A stretch of DNA of 64,000 nt from Enterococcus thailandicus. GTDB lineage: Bacteria > Bacillota > Bacilli > Lactobacillales > Enterococcaceae. The stretch covers positions 1-64,000 of the forward strand of contig NZ_JXLE01000008.1 in NCBI RefSeq assembly GCF_001886265.1, given 5' to 3'. The notes below the pieces were generated by a model, which was not told where the DNA came from, ran no database searches, and saw only the letters and a list, made by a program, of their open reading frames with translations. The position numbers and the translations under genes were made by a program. Below are positions 26,257 through 35,269 of this stretch, one piece after another; position 1 is the first letter of the stretch; every line of letters begins with the position of its first letter.

Positions 26257-27330
26257 ATGGAACCAATGACAATGCTTCACTATATCAATGAGGAACAAAA
26301 AGCACTGTCTAAAATTTTAGATGAGTATGATTTTACGTTAGATCCCAGATTGACAAAGCTGAAAACAGTGACAATTTTGGCTACAGGATCTTCGTATAAT
26401 GCGTGTTTATCCGCTAAAATGGCATTTGAAAAAATAGCTGATGCTACGATTGTGATTGAAGAGCCGTATCATTTTAATCATTATGGACGACTGATAGCGG
26501 GAACAGATACGATCATCGGTGTTTCACAAAGCGGGAAAAGTGCTTCTACTGTGGATGCTATCAAAAACTTAAAAAGTAGTGAGATACAACAAATTATTTT
26601 AACAAGTGATGTAACAAGTCCCATTGCACAAGTAGCTGATTATGTAATTGATTTGAATATGGGAGTTGAGACAGTAGGGTTTGTGACAAAAGGTTTTTCA
26701 GCAACGGTGTTACATCTTATGCTACTTGCCATTCGTGTTGGCGTTTCTAAAAAACAGATTGATAGTCACAGACTAAACGAATTAAAAAAAGAATTATATG
26801 AGCTAATCAGTCATTTTCAAGGAGTGATTGACCAGTCGAATGCTTTTTTTGAACAACACGAGAAAATATTGAAACTTGGTGGAAGATTCGTTGCATTAGG
26901 TTATGGACCAAATTGGGGAACGGTAAAAGAATTTGAAACGAAATTCACTGAAACAGTTCGTCGTCCTAGCCAAGGATTTGAGCTAGAGTCATACATGCAC
27001 GGTCCTTATTTGGAGGCAAACTGGGAACATACACTGTTTTTTGTTGAAACGCCAAGTTGTAACAAAAGTCGGTCATACGCATTAGCAAATTATATGGCTA
27101 ATTATGTTGGTAAATTGTTCAAGATTACAACAGAGGACAGCCCTGATAGTGATACTCTGGCATTGAATATTGCTGTTTCTGAGGAGTTTTCTCCACTACT
27201 ACTAGTTATTCCGTTTCAAGTATTAGCTTATCGGATAGCCACAACCAAAGGGATAGATTTAAGCAAACGAATTTTTAATGATTTTGATTCAGTATTAAAA
27301 AGTAAAATAGAAAAAGTTGAGGAGAGTTAA
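26257..27330 (+). CDS. SIS-domain deglycase, GfrE-like (glucoselysine-6-phosphate type)
   Basis: The 357-residue protein has two sugar isomerase (SIS) domains, with ATGSSYNACLSAKMAF near residue 45 and GVSQSGKSASTVDAI near 88. It resembles GlmS isomerase-domain paralogues that cleave phosphorylated Amadori products. In Salmonella's gfr operon, GfrE acts on glucoselysine-6-phosphate. Its position after a mannose-type PTS with a second SIS enzyme and a sigma-54 activator reproduces that organisation. Substrate assignment is by synteny; other N-glycated amines are possible. Confidence 0.78.
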   Translation: MEPMTMLHYINEEQKALSKILDEYDFTLDPRLTKLKTVTILATGSSYNACLSAKMAFEKIADATIVIEEPYHFNHYGRLIAGTDTIIGVSQSGKSASTVDAIKNLKSSEIQQIILTSDVTSPIAQVADYVIDLNMGVETVGFVTKGFSATVLHLMLLAIRVGVSKKQIDSHRLNELKKELYELISHFQGVIDQSNAFFEQHEKILKLGGRFVALGYGPNWGTVKEFETKFTETVRRPSQGFELESYMHGPYLEANWEHTLFFVETPSCNKSRSYALANYMANYVGKLFKITTEDSPDSDTLALNIAVSEEFSPLLLVIPFQVLAYRIATTKGIDLSKRIFNDFDSVLKSKIEKVEES

Positions 27331-27332
27331 AA

Positions 27333-28337
27333 ATGTTGAAATTTAATGAACAAAAACAAGTTGATGATATTCAAGGTGCATTAAACTTGCGTCCACACGT
27401 AGAGCAAATCGTAGATAAGATTTGCGAAAAAGGATATGATAACATTTTTTATTTAGGAATTGGAGGAACATACGCTTCAGCACTACAAGCGGAAACGTAC
27501 ATTAAGGGACATAGTAATTTACCGGTTTACGTTCAACATGCTGCCGAATATTATACGACAGGAAATCGGAGATTAACGAAAGATTCACTTGTGATTTTGT
27601 CATCTGTTACAGGAACAACGGAAGAAGTTGTTAAAGCAGTTAATGAAATCGAAAAAGTTGGGGCAACATTAGTAGGATTTATTGATACGAAAGATACACC
27701 ACTTGCTGAAAGCTGTGACCATGTAATCACTTATCCTGCACCTGGTACAGAACAAATCAAATTCTTTATGGTAGCTGATCGACTAATGAATAACAATGGT
27801 GATTTTCCTGACTATGAAGAATATTATGCGGAACTAGAAGGTCATTTAGCCAAAGGATTAGTTGAGGCAGAAAAGCAGGCAGATACTTTTGGTCAAGCGT
27901 TCGCGGAAAAACATCGCCACGATGCAATGCATTATTTCATTGGTGCTGGTAATCAATGGGGAGGCGTATATTCGTATGCAATGTGTTATTGGGAAGAACA
28001 AAGTTGGTTGCGATCCAAGTCAATTCATGCAGCTGAATTTTTACATGGCACATTAGAAATCGTTGATGAAACAACACCAGTAACTTTATTCCTAGGCGAA
28101 GATGAGCAACGGCCACTAGCTGAACGCGTAAAAAAACTATTACCGCGTATCTGTGGAAATTATACGTTTATTGATTCAAAAGACTATCCTATCGAAGGAA
28201 TTAGTGAAAAAAATAGAGGGAGAGTATTATCTCATTTATTGATGCACTGCGTGACACAACGAATTGATGCTCACGTTGAAAAACTAAATTGTCATCCACT
28301 AGATATTCGTCGTTATTATCGTCAATTTGAATATTAA
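27333..28337 (+). CDS. SIS-domain deglycase, GfrF/FrlB-like (fructoselysine-6-phosphate type)
   Basis: The 334-residue double-SIS protein has YLGIGGTYASALQAE (near residue 40) and SSVTGTTEEVVKAV (near 90). The segment SIHAAEFLHGTLEIVDE resembles the active-site region of FrlB/GfrF deglycases, which convert fructoselysine-6-phosphate to glucose-6-phosphate and lysine. It starts two bases after the preceding stop, with GAGGAG. It is the last gene of the operon and is followed by a hairpin. Confidence 0.8.
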   Translation: MLKFNEQKQVDDIQGALNLRPHVEQIVDKICEKGYDNIFYLGIGGTYASALQAETYIKGHSNLPVYVQHAAEYYTTGNRRLTKDSLVILSSVTGTTEEVVKAVNEIEKVGATLVGFIDTKDTPLAESCDHVITYPAPGTEQIKFFMVADRLMNNNGDFPDYEEYYAELEGHLAKGLVEAEKQADTFGQAFAEKHRHDAMHYFIGAGNQWGGVYSYAMCYWEEQSWLRSKSIHAAEFLHGTLEIVDETTPVTLFLGEDEQRPLAERVKKLLPRICGNYTFIDSKDYPIEGISEKNRGRVLSHLLMHCVTQRIDAHVEKLNCHPLDIRRYYRQFEY

Positions 28338-28350
28338 TTAAGAAAATAAT

Positions 28351-28380
28351 GAATCTCTTTTGTGTGAGCAAAAGAGATTC
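28351..28380 (+). terminator. Hairpin after the gfr-like operon
   Basis: GAATCTCTTTTG pairs perfectly with CAAAAGAGATTC around TGTGAG. The 22 bases CTCTTTTG...CAAAAGAG of this hairpin recur exactly at 30650-30671. There is no long T-run here, so termination is probable but not certain. Confidence 0.65.
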
Positions 28381-28459
28381 AGACTTTAGAAAAACACGCT
28401 CAACACTCTATTATTTTAATGATGTATTTTGTATCTAAGATTAATAGTTAGTGATATAG

Positions 28460-28654
28460 CAGGCGAAAATAGCAATACAGTTAGAATTAGAATGTAGAAT
28501 CACGAGAAACAATCGGACAATTTTTGAGGTGATTAATGATGTAGATCCTGAAAAAAACTAAACTGGGAAAATTTGCTTAGCCAATTCGATTGCAGGATTT
28601 GAAATTTTGATTCTAAATGCCGAAGTTAGTGATGGAAAACTTCATTTTATTTAA
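28460..28654 (+). pseudogene. Possible decayed coding remnant
   Basis: One frame reads as protein-like sequence (such as CRITRNNRTIFEVINDVDPE and NSIAGFEILILNAEVSDGK) but is broken by a stop at 28559 and ends at 28652. There is no start or ribosome binding site. It may be the remains of a gene once present between the operon and the MFS transporter. I cannot name the family. Confidence 0.35.
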
Positions 28655-28764
28655 AAGATGTTTCTTTGCAAAGTTATGTAGATTTAAGGACCACTATCGC
28701 TGGTGATGAAGGCGTAAAATCACCAGCTAAGATTAGCAGTTTACCGCAATATATAATGAGAAAA

Positions 28765-28807
28765 TGAGTATGGTTGAATTACGCAACAGTTAATTCAACC
28801 ATACTCA
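28765..28807. terminator. Strong hairpin terminator
   Basis: TGAGTATGGTTGAATT pairs perfectly over 16 bp with AATTCAACCATACTCA, followed by TTTATTTA. No intact gene ends immediately before it, which supports loss of a gene in this gap. Confidence 0.8.
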
Positions 28808-29012
28808 TTTATTTAATAGAATAATCAGTTAGGAGAGGAGGAACCTTCAAGTGAAAAGCTTCTTTTATTTGAATTCACTATACCGACAAGCTTGCAACAA
28901 TTCATTGACTATTTAGTCAGTTAAAGTACTAATTAGCGACAGTTATGAGTGAGCCGTTTATTCATAATACTTGGATTGCTGAAATTATACTCAATTTAAA
29001 ATTCAAAAGTAC

Positions 29013-29041
29013 TTGCATTTTCTTTCGTTTATATGTATAAT
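29013..29041 (+). promoter_or_regulatory. Promoter of the MFS gene at 29086
   Basis: TTGCAT (29013-29018), 17-bp spacer, perfect TATAAT (29036-29041). The start codon lies 45 bp further on. Confidence 0.8.
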
Positions 29042-29085
29042 TTCGATAATTTAGGGTTATTTTTCAGGAAAAGGGGTAAGGTGAA

Positions 29086-30279
29086 ATGTCAAAGTATCAA
29101 CGGAAAGTTTTATTGTCAACATCAGCGGGAATCGCATTAGAAAATATGGATATCATGTTTTTAGCTTTTTCTTTATCTTCAATGATTGCAACTTTTCATA
29201 TTAGTGGAACACAGGCGGGAATGATCGCTACAATCACTAATTTGGGGATGCTCGTTGGAGGTATTTTTTTTGGGCTCATGGCAGATAAATATGGACGAGT
29301 AAAAGTATTCTCACAAACAGTCATTTTATTCTCAATTGCTTCATTATTGATGTTTTTTGCTTCAAATATCTATCTCGTTTATCTTTTTCGTTTTATCGCA
29401 GGGATCGGTGCAGGAGGAGAATATGGCGCATGTATGTCCTTAATTTCTGAAAGCTTTTCGAAAAAACAAATTGGAAGAGCTTCTTCGATTGCAGGAATTG
29501 GCGCTCAGGTAGGGGCTGCTTTAGCAGCTATTTTAGCAGCTCTCGTTATTCCTTTGCTAGGTTGGAAAATGTTGTATGTTATTGGGGTACTGCCAGTACT
29601 AATGGTTTTATTTATACGTCGAGGATTGAAGGAACCAGAGGAATTCCAGAAAAAGCGAGTGACTGGTAAACCAACGAAACTGATTAATCTATTTGAAACA
29701 AAGAAACTAGCCTGGCAAACAATTGGTCTAAGTATCATGGTGACAGTGCAAATTGCTGGTTACTTTGGTTTGATGAATTGGTTACCTTCCATTATGCAGA
29801 AACAATTAGGTTTATCTGTCTCAGGTTCTTCAATATGGATGGTTAGTACGATTGCAGGGATGTCACTAGGAATGTTGACTTTTGGTATCATTATGGACAA
29901 ATTAGGACCTAGAACTGCATTTACGTTATTTTTGATTTGTTCTTCATTGTCAGTATTCCTACTGGTAATGGCTCACAGTCAGTGGAGTTTAATCGCAGCT
30001 GCAGTTGTCGTTGGCTATTTTATCAACGGCATGTATGGCGGGTACGGTGCAATTATTAGTAGTTTATATCCAACTGAAATTAGAGCAACTGCGAATAATT
30101 TCATTATGAACTTAGGACGTGCAGTTGGTGGTTTTTCTTCTATTATTATTGGTTTTTTGATGGATCATTATGATTTGACCGCAGTTATCATTTTTTTAAG
30201 TAGTATTTATCTAGTTAGTTTGCTGGTTTTGATGACACTTACTGAGGTTAAAGCTTTAAAGGTAAGTTTGCAAGAATAG
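29086..30279 (+). CDS. MFS transporter (AAHS/SV2-like, organic-acid or sugar-acid type)
   Basis: This 397-residue 12-helix major facilitator has motif A GLMADKYGRVKVF (near residue 63), the GAGGEYGACMSLISE region of helix 4 typical of AAHS/metabolite-H+ symporter relatives, and SSLYPTEIRATANN in the C-terminal half, characteristic of the same group. The ATG follows AAGGGGTAAGG. It is monocistronic with its own promoter, and its surroundings are rich in hairpins and partial repeats. The substrate is unknown; proximity to the gfr-like operon is suggestive only. Confidence 0.85.
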   Translation: MSKYQRKVLLSTSAGIALENMDIMFLAFSLSSMIATFHISGTQAGMIATITNLGMLVGGIFFGLMADKYGRVKVFSQTVILFSIASLLMFFASNIYLVYLFRFIAGIGAGGEYGACMSLISESFSKKQIGRASSIAGIGAQVGAALAAILAALVIPLLGWKMLYVIGVLPVLMVLFIRRGLKEPEEFQKKRVTGKPTKLINLFETKKLAWQTIGLSIMVTVQIAGYFGLMNWLPSIMQKQLGLSVSGSSIWMVSTIAGMSLGMLTFGIIMDKLGPRTAFTLFLICSSLSVFLLVMAHSQWSLIAAAVVVGYFINGMYGGYGAIISSLYPTEIRATANNFIMNLGRAVGGFSSIIIGFLMDHYDLTAVIIFLSSIYLVSLLVLMTLTEVKALKVSLQE

Positions 30280-30290
30280 ATGGTGTTGAA

Positions 30291-30423
30291 AGTGCTTAGC
30301 TGATTTAGATGCTAAGCTCTTTATTTATTACGTGATAAAAGGGACTACCTTCAATAGATAGTCCCTCAGACTGTAGACAAATACGTTCAACATTTAGAAA
30401 ATAGAGTGTTGAACGTATTTTTT
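30291..30423 (+). terminator. Cluster of three hairpins after the MFS gene
   Basis: Hairpin 1 (30291-30320) is AGTGCTTAGC/GCTAAGCTCT followed by TTTATTT and is the likely terminator. Hairpin 2 (30341-30365) is GGGACTA/TAGTCCC. Hairpin 3 (30379-30423) is AAATACGTTCAACA/TGTTGAACGTATTT followed by T's. The segment 30367-30392 resembles 28380-28405 at 22 of 26 positions. Confidence 0.7.
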
Positions 30424-30932
30424 GTCTTAGTATCAAAGTAAAAAAAGAAAGATGAAGGCTTTTCTTTTAGCCCCGTATGCACTGTGACTTTTCCCAACAA
30501 GGAAACCATCATGTATTGATTTATTTCATTCATTGAGTGTTTTGACATGTTTCTTCCGCATTTCTTTAAAGTGTTTTCGTATATTAAGTGTAAAATAAAA
30601 AAACTATAGATGGCACCCCTTTTTTGGGACTTTGTTTACAGTCTGGAACCTCTTTTGTGTGAGCAAAAGAGGTTTTTGTTTTATAGAAAAACAAAATGGC
30701 TTATCTTACTAGTCCTGACTGAATAAATTTCATTTAAAATCATTTGGCCAGCTATTTAGGAATAAATGGCTGGTTTTGGTCGTTAAAAAAGCAAATTTCC
30801 TCCTTGCTACAGAAAAATGGACAATTTCGGACAAAAGAAAAATGCGGAAATTTCGAGTGCTTGCTAACATAAATTATAGAGTTGAGGTACTTGATTCGCC
30901 AGCCACCACCATAATGCGAAAGGGGGGATAAT
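30424..30932 (+). other. Gene-free stretch with further hairpins before the surface-protein cluster
   Basis: It contains a terminator-like hairpin AACCTCTTTTG/CAAAAGAGGTT with T5 (30647-30677), identical in its core to the one at 28351, and a smaller hairpin CCAGC/GCTGG (near 30750-30775). The sequence GTTTACAGTCTG near 30634 is the inverted counterpart of CAGACTGTAGAC at 30367. I see no gene. A promoter for the downstream cluster should lie in 30840-30910, but no clear consensus stands out. Confidence 0.5.
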
Positions 30933-31145
30933 ATGGGCAGTATGGAAATGAAAAATATTAATGTTTATCGTGTGGGATTTTGTAGTCAAAGAAAAAATGG
31001 TGGGATGTTACATGTAGAACGAGCTTTTGCATTTGAGCCAGAAATGACTGAAGCAGAAATCAAAAAAGTTTTGTCTGCTCGTATGGGAAGAATTTTATCG
31101 ATTGAATATATTGATGAAATTGAGCGAGATGTCATTTGTTGGTAA
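30933..31145 (+). CDS. Small hypothetical protein at the head of the WxL cluster
   Basis: This 70-residue protein begins MGSMEMKNINVYRVGFCSQR and has a good ribosome binding site (AAAGGGGGGA). It has no signal peptide or membrane segment, two cysteines, and an acidic C-terminal half. I do not recognise a family. It is 33 bp upstream of the LPxTG gene and on the same strand, so it is probably cotranscribed with the WxL genes. Confidence 0.6.
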   Translation: MGSMEMKNINVYRVGFCSQRKNGGMLHVERAFAFEPEMTEAEIKKVLSARMGRILSIEYIDEIERDVICW

Positions 31146-31178
31146 TTAAGTTGCTAAAAAGAAGATGGGAGGAAAACA

Positions 31179-31457
31179 GTGTGTAAATTTATTCGTTCAT
31201 GTTTTCTAGCACTTCTTTGTACGCTGAGTTTGGGTTATACCTCAGAGGTAAATGCCAGAACAACGGTCCAAAGAGAATCTGAAGTACGTGTGAGAATCAT
31301 CAATCCGCAAGATAGTAAGTTGGTCAATAACGAGAACAATTTGCTTCCCAAAACAGGGAGCATTGCAAATAACAAGTTCTTCTTTAGCGGTGTATTACTA
31401 CTGTTGAGTGGAGCATATTTAATCAAAACTAGAAAAAGAAAGAAGGAACAGGAATAA
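31179..31457 (+). CDS. Small LPxTG-anchored surface protein of the WxL cluster
   Basis: The 92-residue protein has an N-terminal signal peptide (hydrophobic core about residues 6-20), a short mature part, and a classical sortase signal: LPKTG near residue 57, a hydrophobic segment FFFSGVLLLLSGAYLI and a KTRKRKKEQE tail. It starts at GTG behind GGAGG. Small LPxTG proteins of this kind commonly accompany WxL and DUF916 genes, where they may help anchor the complex to peptidoglycan. It overlaps the next gene by one base. Confidence 0.85.
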   Translation: MCKFIRSCFLALLCTLSLGYTSEVNARTTVQRESEVRVRIINPQDSKLVNNENNLLPKTGSIANNKFFFSGVLLLLSGAYLIKTRKRKKEQE

Positions 31458-32134
31458 TGAAAAAAATTGGATTAACAGCTGTCGGTATTTTAGCTATTAC
31501 AGGAGGTAGTGTTGTTGCACAAGCTACAACCGAGTTTCCAGAAGCAGGAAAAGCAGAGAGTTCTGTACGAGTATTGATTGAAGATGATGGAGAAATTGTC
31601 ATTCCACCGATTGATCCGGAGGTGCCAGAACCACCAATTGACCCAGAAAAGCCAAATCCAGAACCTGGTTTACTAGATGTTTTGTATGTATCTCCTTTAG
31701 ATTTTGGCACAGTTGTGTTGAATGGTGAAGAACAAGTGATTGATGCTGCAGATGATGTAGATAAAGCAGGACAAGTTTTTTCACCAATGGTTTCCGTTCA
31801 AGATCGACGCGCAGATGCACAACGTCAAGGCTGGGCTTTAACGGTTCGGTACGAAGCTGATTTCTTAGATGGTGCAGAAATCAAAATGAATCCATATGTT
31901 CATAGTAGTAATCAAGAAGACTTTGGCATTGAGCCTGGCAGAGAAATTTCATTAAGCACTAATGCAACAACCTTTGCGGAAGCTGGTCAAGTACCATATG
32001 CACGTCACACGGTTTCCATGGGAATGGCACAACCAGATCAAGCTGTTCAATTAGTTATTCCTGGAGAAGATTATGCTTCAGGTGAGTATACAACGACGAT
32101 TATCTGGGAATTAACAGACGGTCCGTTGGGCTAA
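31457..32134 (+). CDS. WxL-domain surface protein
   Basis: The 225-residue secreted protein has a signal peptide (cleavage near AQAT, residue 22), a proline-rich linker with PPIDPE-type repeats (residues 50-70) and the C-terminal WxL domain. The first motif is GWALTVRYEADF and the second is IWELTDGP at the very end. WxL domains bind peptidoglycan non-covalently in Lactobacillales. It is paired with a second WxL gene, a DUF916 protein and an LPxTG protein, which is the standard locus composition. Confidence 0.93.
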   Translation: MKKIGLTAVGILAITGGSVVAQATTEFPEAGKAESSVRVLIEDDGEIVIPPIDPEVPEPPIDPEKPNPEPGLLDVLYVSPLDFGTVVLNGEEQVIDAADDVDKAGQVFSPMVSVQDRRADAQRQGWALTVRYEADFLDGAEIKMNPYVHSSNQEDFGIEPGREISLSTNATTFAEAGQVPYARHTVSMGMAQPDQAVQLVIPGEDYASGEYTTTIIWELTDGPLG

Positions 32135-32229
32135 ACATTGGGTAACTCAAGCTAAAACTCCTTATGAAAAAAGTATTTAAAATAACAACAACAAACTTAG
32201 AAAAATAAAGATTAGAAAGCAGGAAAAAG

Positions 32230-32907
32230 ATGAAATCAATCAAATTAATGAGCACAGCTGCCTTAATGGCAATGCTAGTAGGGACAGGTATTCAAGTTTC
32301 TGCAACGACATATAATGGACCGCTTGATGCAAACTCTTCAGTTACAGCGGAAATTACGATTCCACCGATTGATCCAGAAAATCCAGAGATTCCGCCAATC
32401 GATCCAGAAAATCCGGAACCACCGATTGATCCAGAAGTGATTAATCCAGATCGTGGAGATGGGTTATCGATTCGTTATGTTTCTTCATTAGACTTTGGAA
32501 GTGCGGAATTCTCAACAGAGGCTCAACGTTTGACGGCAAGTCTAGATTTTGGGCTTGATGAAGAGTCAGAAGTACAAGAATTTGAAAACATGGTCACGGT
32601 AGAAGATATTCGTGGGGAACGAGATGGCTGGACATTGACCGTTCGTCAAGCAACAGCATTCATGGACGGCTCTGTTATGACGCTGAATCCACATGTGGCA
32701 AACAATGACTATGGCGTAACGACTACTTCGGGTGCGCTAATTGTCAATACAGAAGATGAAGTTTTTGCACAAGCGGATAATCAAGAGGCCGATGCTGGTG
32801 TGATTTCCATGGGGATGGGGAATGTCACACTAGATGTACCCGCACGTGCAGGTGTAGGGGCATACGAAACAAGTTTGATGTGGAATTTGACAAACGGACC
32901 TGAGTAA
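32230..32907 (+). CDS. Second WxL-domain surface protein
   Basis: The 225-residue paralogue of the preceding gene has the same length and layout: signal peptide (to about residue 25), a longer IPPIDPENPEPPIDPE-type repeat linker, and a WxL domain with DGWTLTVRQ and LMWNLTNGP motifs. It follows AGCAGGAAAAAG at good spacing. The 95-bp gap from the first WxL gene is A-rich and shows no terminator. Confidence 0.93.
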   Translation: MKSIKLMSTAALMAMLVGTGIQVSATTYNGPLDANSSVTAEITIPPIDPENPEIPPIDPENPEPPIDPEVINPDRGDGLSIRYVSSLDFGSAEFSTEAQRLTASLDFGLDEESEVQEFENMVTVEDIRGERDGWTLTVRQATAFMDGSVMTLNPHVANNDYGVTTTSGALIVNTEDEVFAQADNQEADAGVISMGMGNVTLDVPARAGVGAYETSLMWNLTNGPE

Positions 32908-32931
32908 GTCAAGACAAAAAAGCAAAAAAGA

Positions 32932-32973
32932 ATGAACAACAAAAAAGGGTACTTATTCCCTTTTCTTGTTCAT
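32932..32973 (+). other. Intercistronic hairpin in the WxL cluster
   Basis: ATGAACAA-C-AAAAAAGGG pairs with CCCTTTT-C-TTGTTCAT. It lies between the second WxL gene and the DUF916 gene. It lacks a strong T-run, so it may trim or stabilise the upstream mRNA and give differential expression of the abundant WxL proteins over the membrane-anchored subunit. Confidence 0.55.
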
Positions 32974-33011
32974 AACTAAAAAACAGTCAAAAAAGAAAGG
33001 AAGATGCATAC

Positions 33012-34010
33012 GTGCGACGAGTAGTAGTGGGATTGATTTGCTTTGCCTCTGTAGTAGGTTTGTTTTTTACGGGAGGCAGTGTAGTAGAAGCAAGTTCACC
33101 TGATTTTAGTGTGCAAGCAGTGTTGCCCGAAAGCCAAACGAATGAAGGCGTTTCGTATTTTGATATCAACTTAGAACCAAAACAGGAAGAGACGTTGGCA
33201 GTTCAAGTTACAAACAATTCGGAAGAAGAAATGACCCTTGATATAGGTGTGAATACTGCAACAACCAATAGTAATGGTGTGATCAACTATGGATTTAGTG
33301 AGGCAGAACCGGATGATACCTTACCAGTTAATTTTGCTGAAATCGTTGAACTCGAAGACCAAGCAATCACACTAGCTGCAAACGAAACGCGCACGGTTGA
33401 AGCGAAAGTAAAGATGCCAGAACAATCTTTTGATGGCATCTTACTGGGTGGAATCACGGTTTCTGAACAAGTACCAGAAAGTGAGAGCCAAATCACAAAC
33501 CGCTTTTCCTATTCCTTAGCTGTGGTCATTAACCAAACGGATCAAGAAATTTCACCTGTGGTAGACCTCACACAAGTAAACGTAGACCAACGAAACCGTC
33601 GAAGTTTTGTGATTGGTTCGATTCAAAATCAAGCAGCAATGATTTTGAATGACGTACAGGTAGAAGCACAAGTGTTTGAAAAAGGAAACGAGACACCGAT
33701 TTATACAGAAGCACGAGGCGATATGCGCATGGCACCTAATTCGACTTTACCTTTTGGGATTAGTACAGGGACGAAACCATTACAGGCTGGCGACTATCGA
33801 CTAAAAATGGTTGTTGCTTCTGGCAAGGAAGAGTGGCAATTCGAAAAAAACTTTACCATCACCGCAAAAGAAGCCAGAGAACTAAATGAGAAAGCGGTGA
33901 ATTTAGAAACGAATCGAACCGGTCTTTACTTGGCAATTGCTAGTGGTGTGGTCGTGTTGTTATTATTAGTGATTGCTTGGTTAGTGTATTCAAAACGAAA
34001 AAAGAAGTAG
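33012..34010 (+). CDS. DUF916/DUF3324 (WxLIP) membrane-anchored protein
   Basis: The 332-residue protein has a signal peptide, a DUF916 domain (about 30-150; FSVQAVLPESQTNEGVSYFD is diagnostic), a DUF3324 domain (about 160-285) and a C-terminal transmembrane helix (about 303-325) with a KRKKK cytoplasmic tail. Members bind peptidoglycan and interact with WxL proteins. It starts at GTG 33012 behind AAAGGAAG. It overlaps nothing and is followed eight bases later by the LRR gene. Confidence 0.93.
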   Translation: MRRVVVGLICFASVVGLFFTGGSVVEASSPDFSVQAVLPESQTNEGVSYFDINLEPKQEETLAVQVTNNSEEEMTLDIGVNTATTNSNGVINYGFSEAEPDDTLPVNFAEIVELEDQAITLAANETRTVEAKVKMPEQSFDGILLGGITVSEQVPESESQITNRFSYSLAVVINQTDQEISPVVDLTQVNVDQRNRRSFVIGSIQNQAAMILNDVQVEAQVFEKGNETPIYTEARGDMRMAPNSTLPFGISTGTKPLQAGDYRLKMVVASGKEEWQFEKNFTITAKEARELNEKAVNLETNRTGLYLAIASGVVVLLLLVIAWLVYSKRKKK

Positions 34011-34018
34011 GTGAAAAC

Positions 34019-35249
34019 ATGAAACAGAAAATTTGGCAGAAGTTTTCCGTCCTATGTATGGTTTTAGCTTTGATGATGCCAAGTATCGTACAAGCAACAG
34101 AAATCGTCGCCACAAGTGAGGCGGAAGTAAGCACTGATAAAATGGCAGAAGAAACTTCTGAAAAAGCAGAAGTGTCTAGCGAAAAACTGCCCGTCGAAGA
34201 TGAAAATCAGCACAACAAAGAACATTTACCTACTGAGTTTTTAGAATCAGAAATCCCTGAATTAGAAGAAAATCGTTTATATGAGAATGAAATTCTAGAA
34301 AATAAGATTGGAGACGAATCTGATGAGTTAGAGTCAGGAATTGAGCCAAGCTGGATAATTATAGATGATATAATCTTTCGGTTTGAGGGAACGGACGGCA
34401 ATTCATCAGCAACTGTGACCGGTTATTTGGGACCAGGAGGACATGTAGAAATTCCTTCGAAAGTTACTAATCAATTAGCTGGGTGGGTAAATCCCTCGCC
34501 AGTGACTCTTATTGGATCTCACGCGTTTCAAGGGGATAGTATTACAAGTGTGACAATCCCTGATACAATGGTTGGAATAGGAACATATGCTTTTTCTGAC
34601 AACCAACTTACAAGCCTAATAATTCCTAATAGTGTGACAACCATCGACCCCTATGCCTTTATAAGAAATCGGCTTAATAGTATACAGATTTCCGAGAACC
34701 TTCAATCCCTATCTGTCGGTGTTTTTGGTTCAAACCGCTTATCAGATATAACGTTTCCGAGCAGTGTACAGTGGATAGGCCAAGGTGCTTTTGATAGTAA
34801 TCTGTTAACAAGTTTAGTGCTACCAGAGAAAATTGGATATATAGGCGAGCGTGCGTTTAGTCGGAATTTAATTTCGCATGTAAAGTTTCTAGGTATGGGG
34901 GGCACTATACAGAGATGGATATTTGAAGGGAATCCAGTGCGTTATATAGAAACTAAACTCGAATACCTAGAAACAGTACGGAATTCATTGGAAGCACACT
35001 TGGTCATGTCTGGAGTTTCCGAACAAACGATACTTCGTTCATTGGCGTATATAGAGGGGACTCAGAGTAATCTTACGGTGGGCTATGGAGAAGATGTCAG
35101 TTATGAAATTTCACAGCAATATCGACTACAAACAAATTTTATGGGAACCATATACACCAGAGGTTCAGTGGTTTAAGGATGAAGCTGAATTATCTAGTCA
35201 AACAGAGCCAATACTTCATCTTGAATTGGAGGAACTACTCAATATTTAG
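34019..35249 (+). pseudogene. BspA-type leucine-rich repeat surface protein, frameshifted near its 3' end
   Basis: The open frame runs to 35176 (385 residues): a signal peptide, a glutamate-rich segment, then about seven LRR_5/BspA repeats (such as VTLIGSHAFQGDSITSVTIP). At its end the frame reaches RGSVV and stops. The +1 frame immediately continues with sensible sequence (PYTPEVQWFKDEAELSS, ending LELEELLNI) to a stop at 35247, typical of the Ig-like tail after such repeats. A single-base change near 35140-35165 is the simplest explanation. Start ATG 34019 has AGGTGA. It belongs with the WxL cluster, where large LRR proteins often occur. Confidence 0.72.
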
Positions 35250-35269
35250 ATGATTCTTATCCTTTTGCT

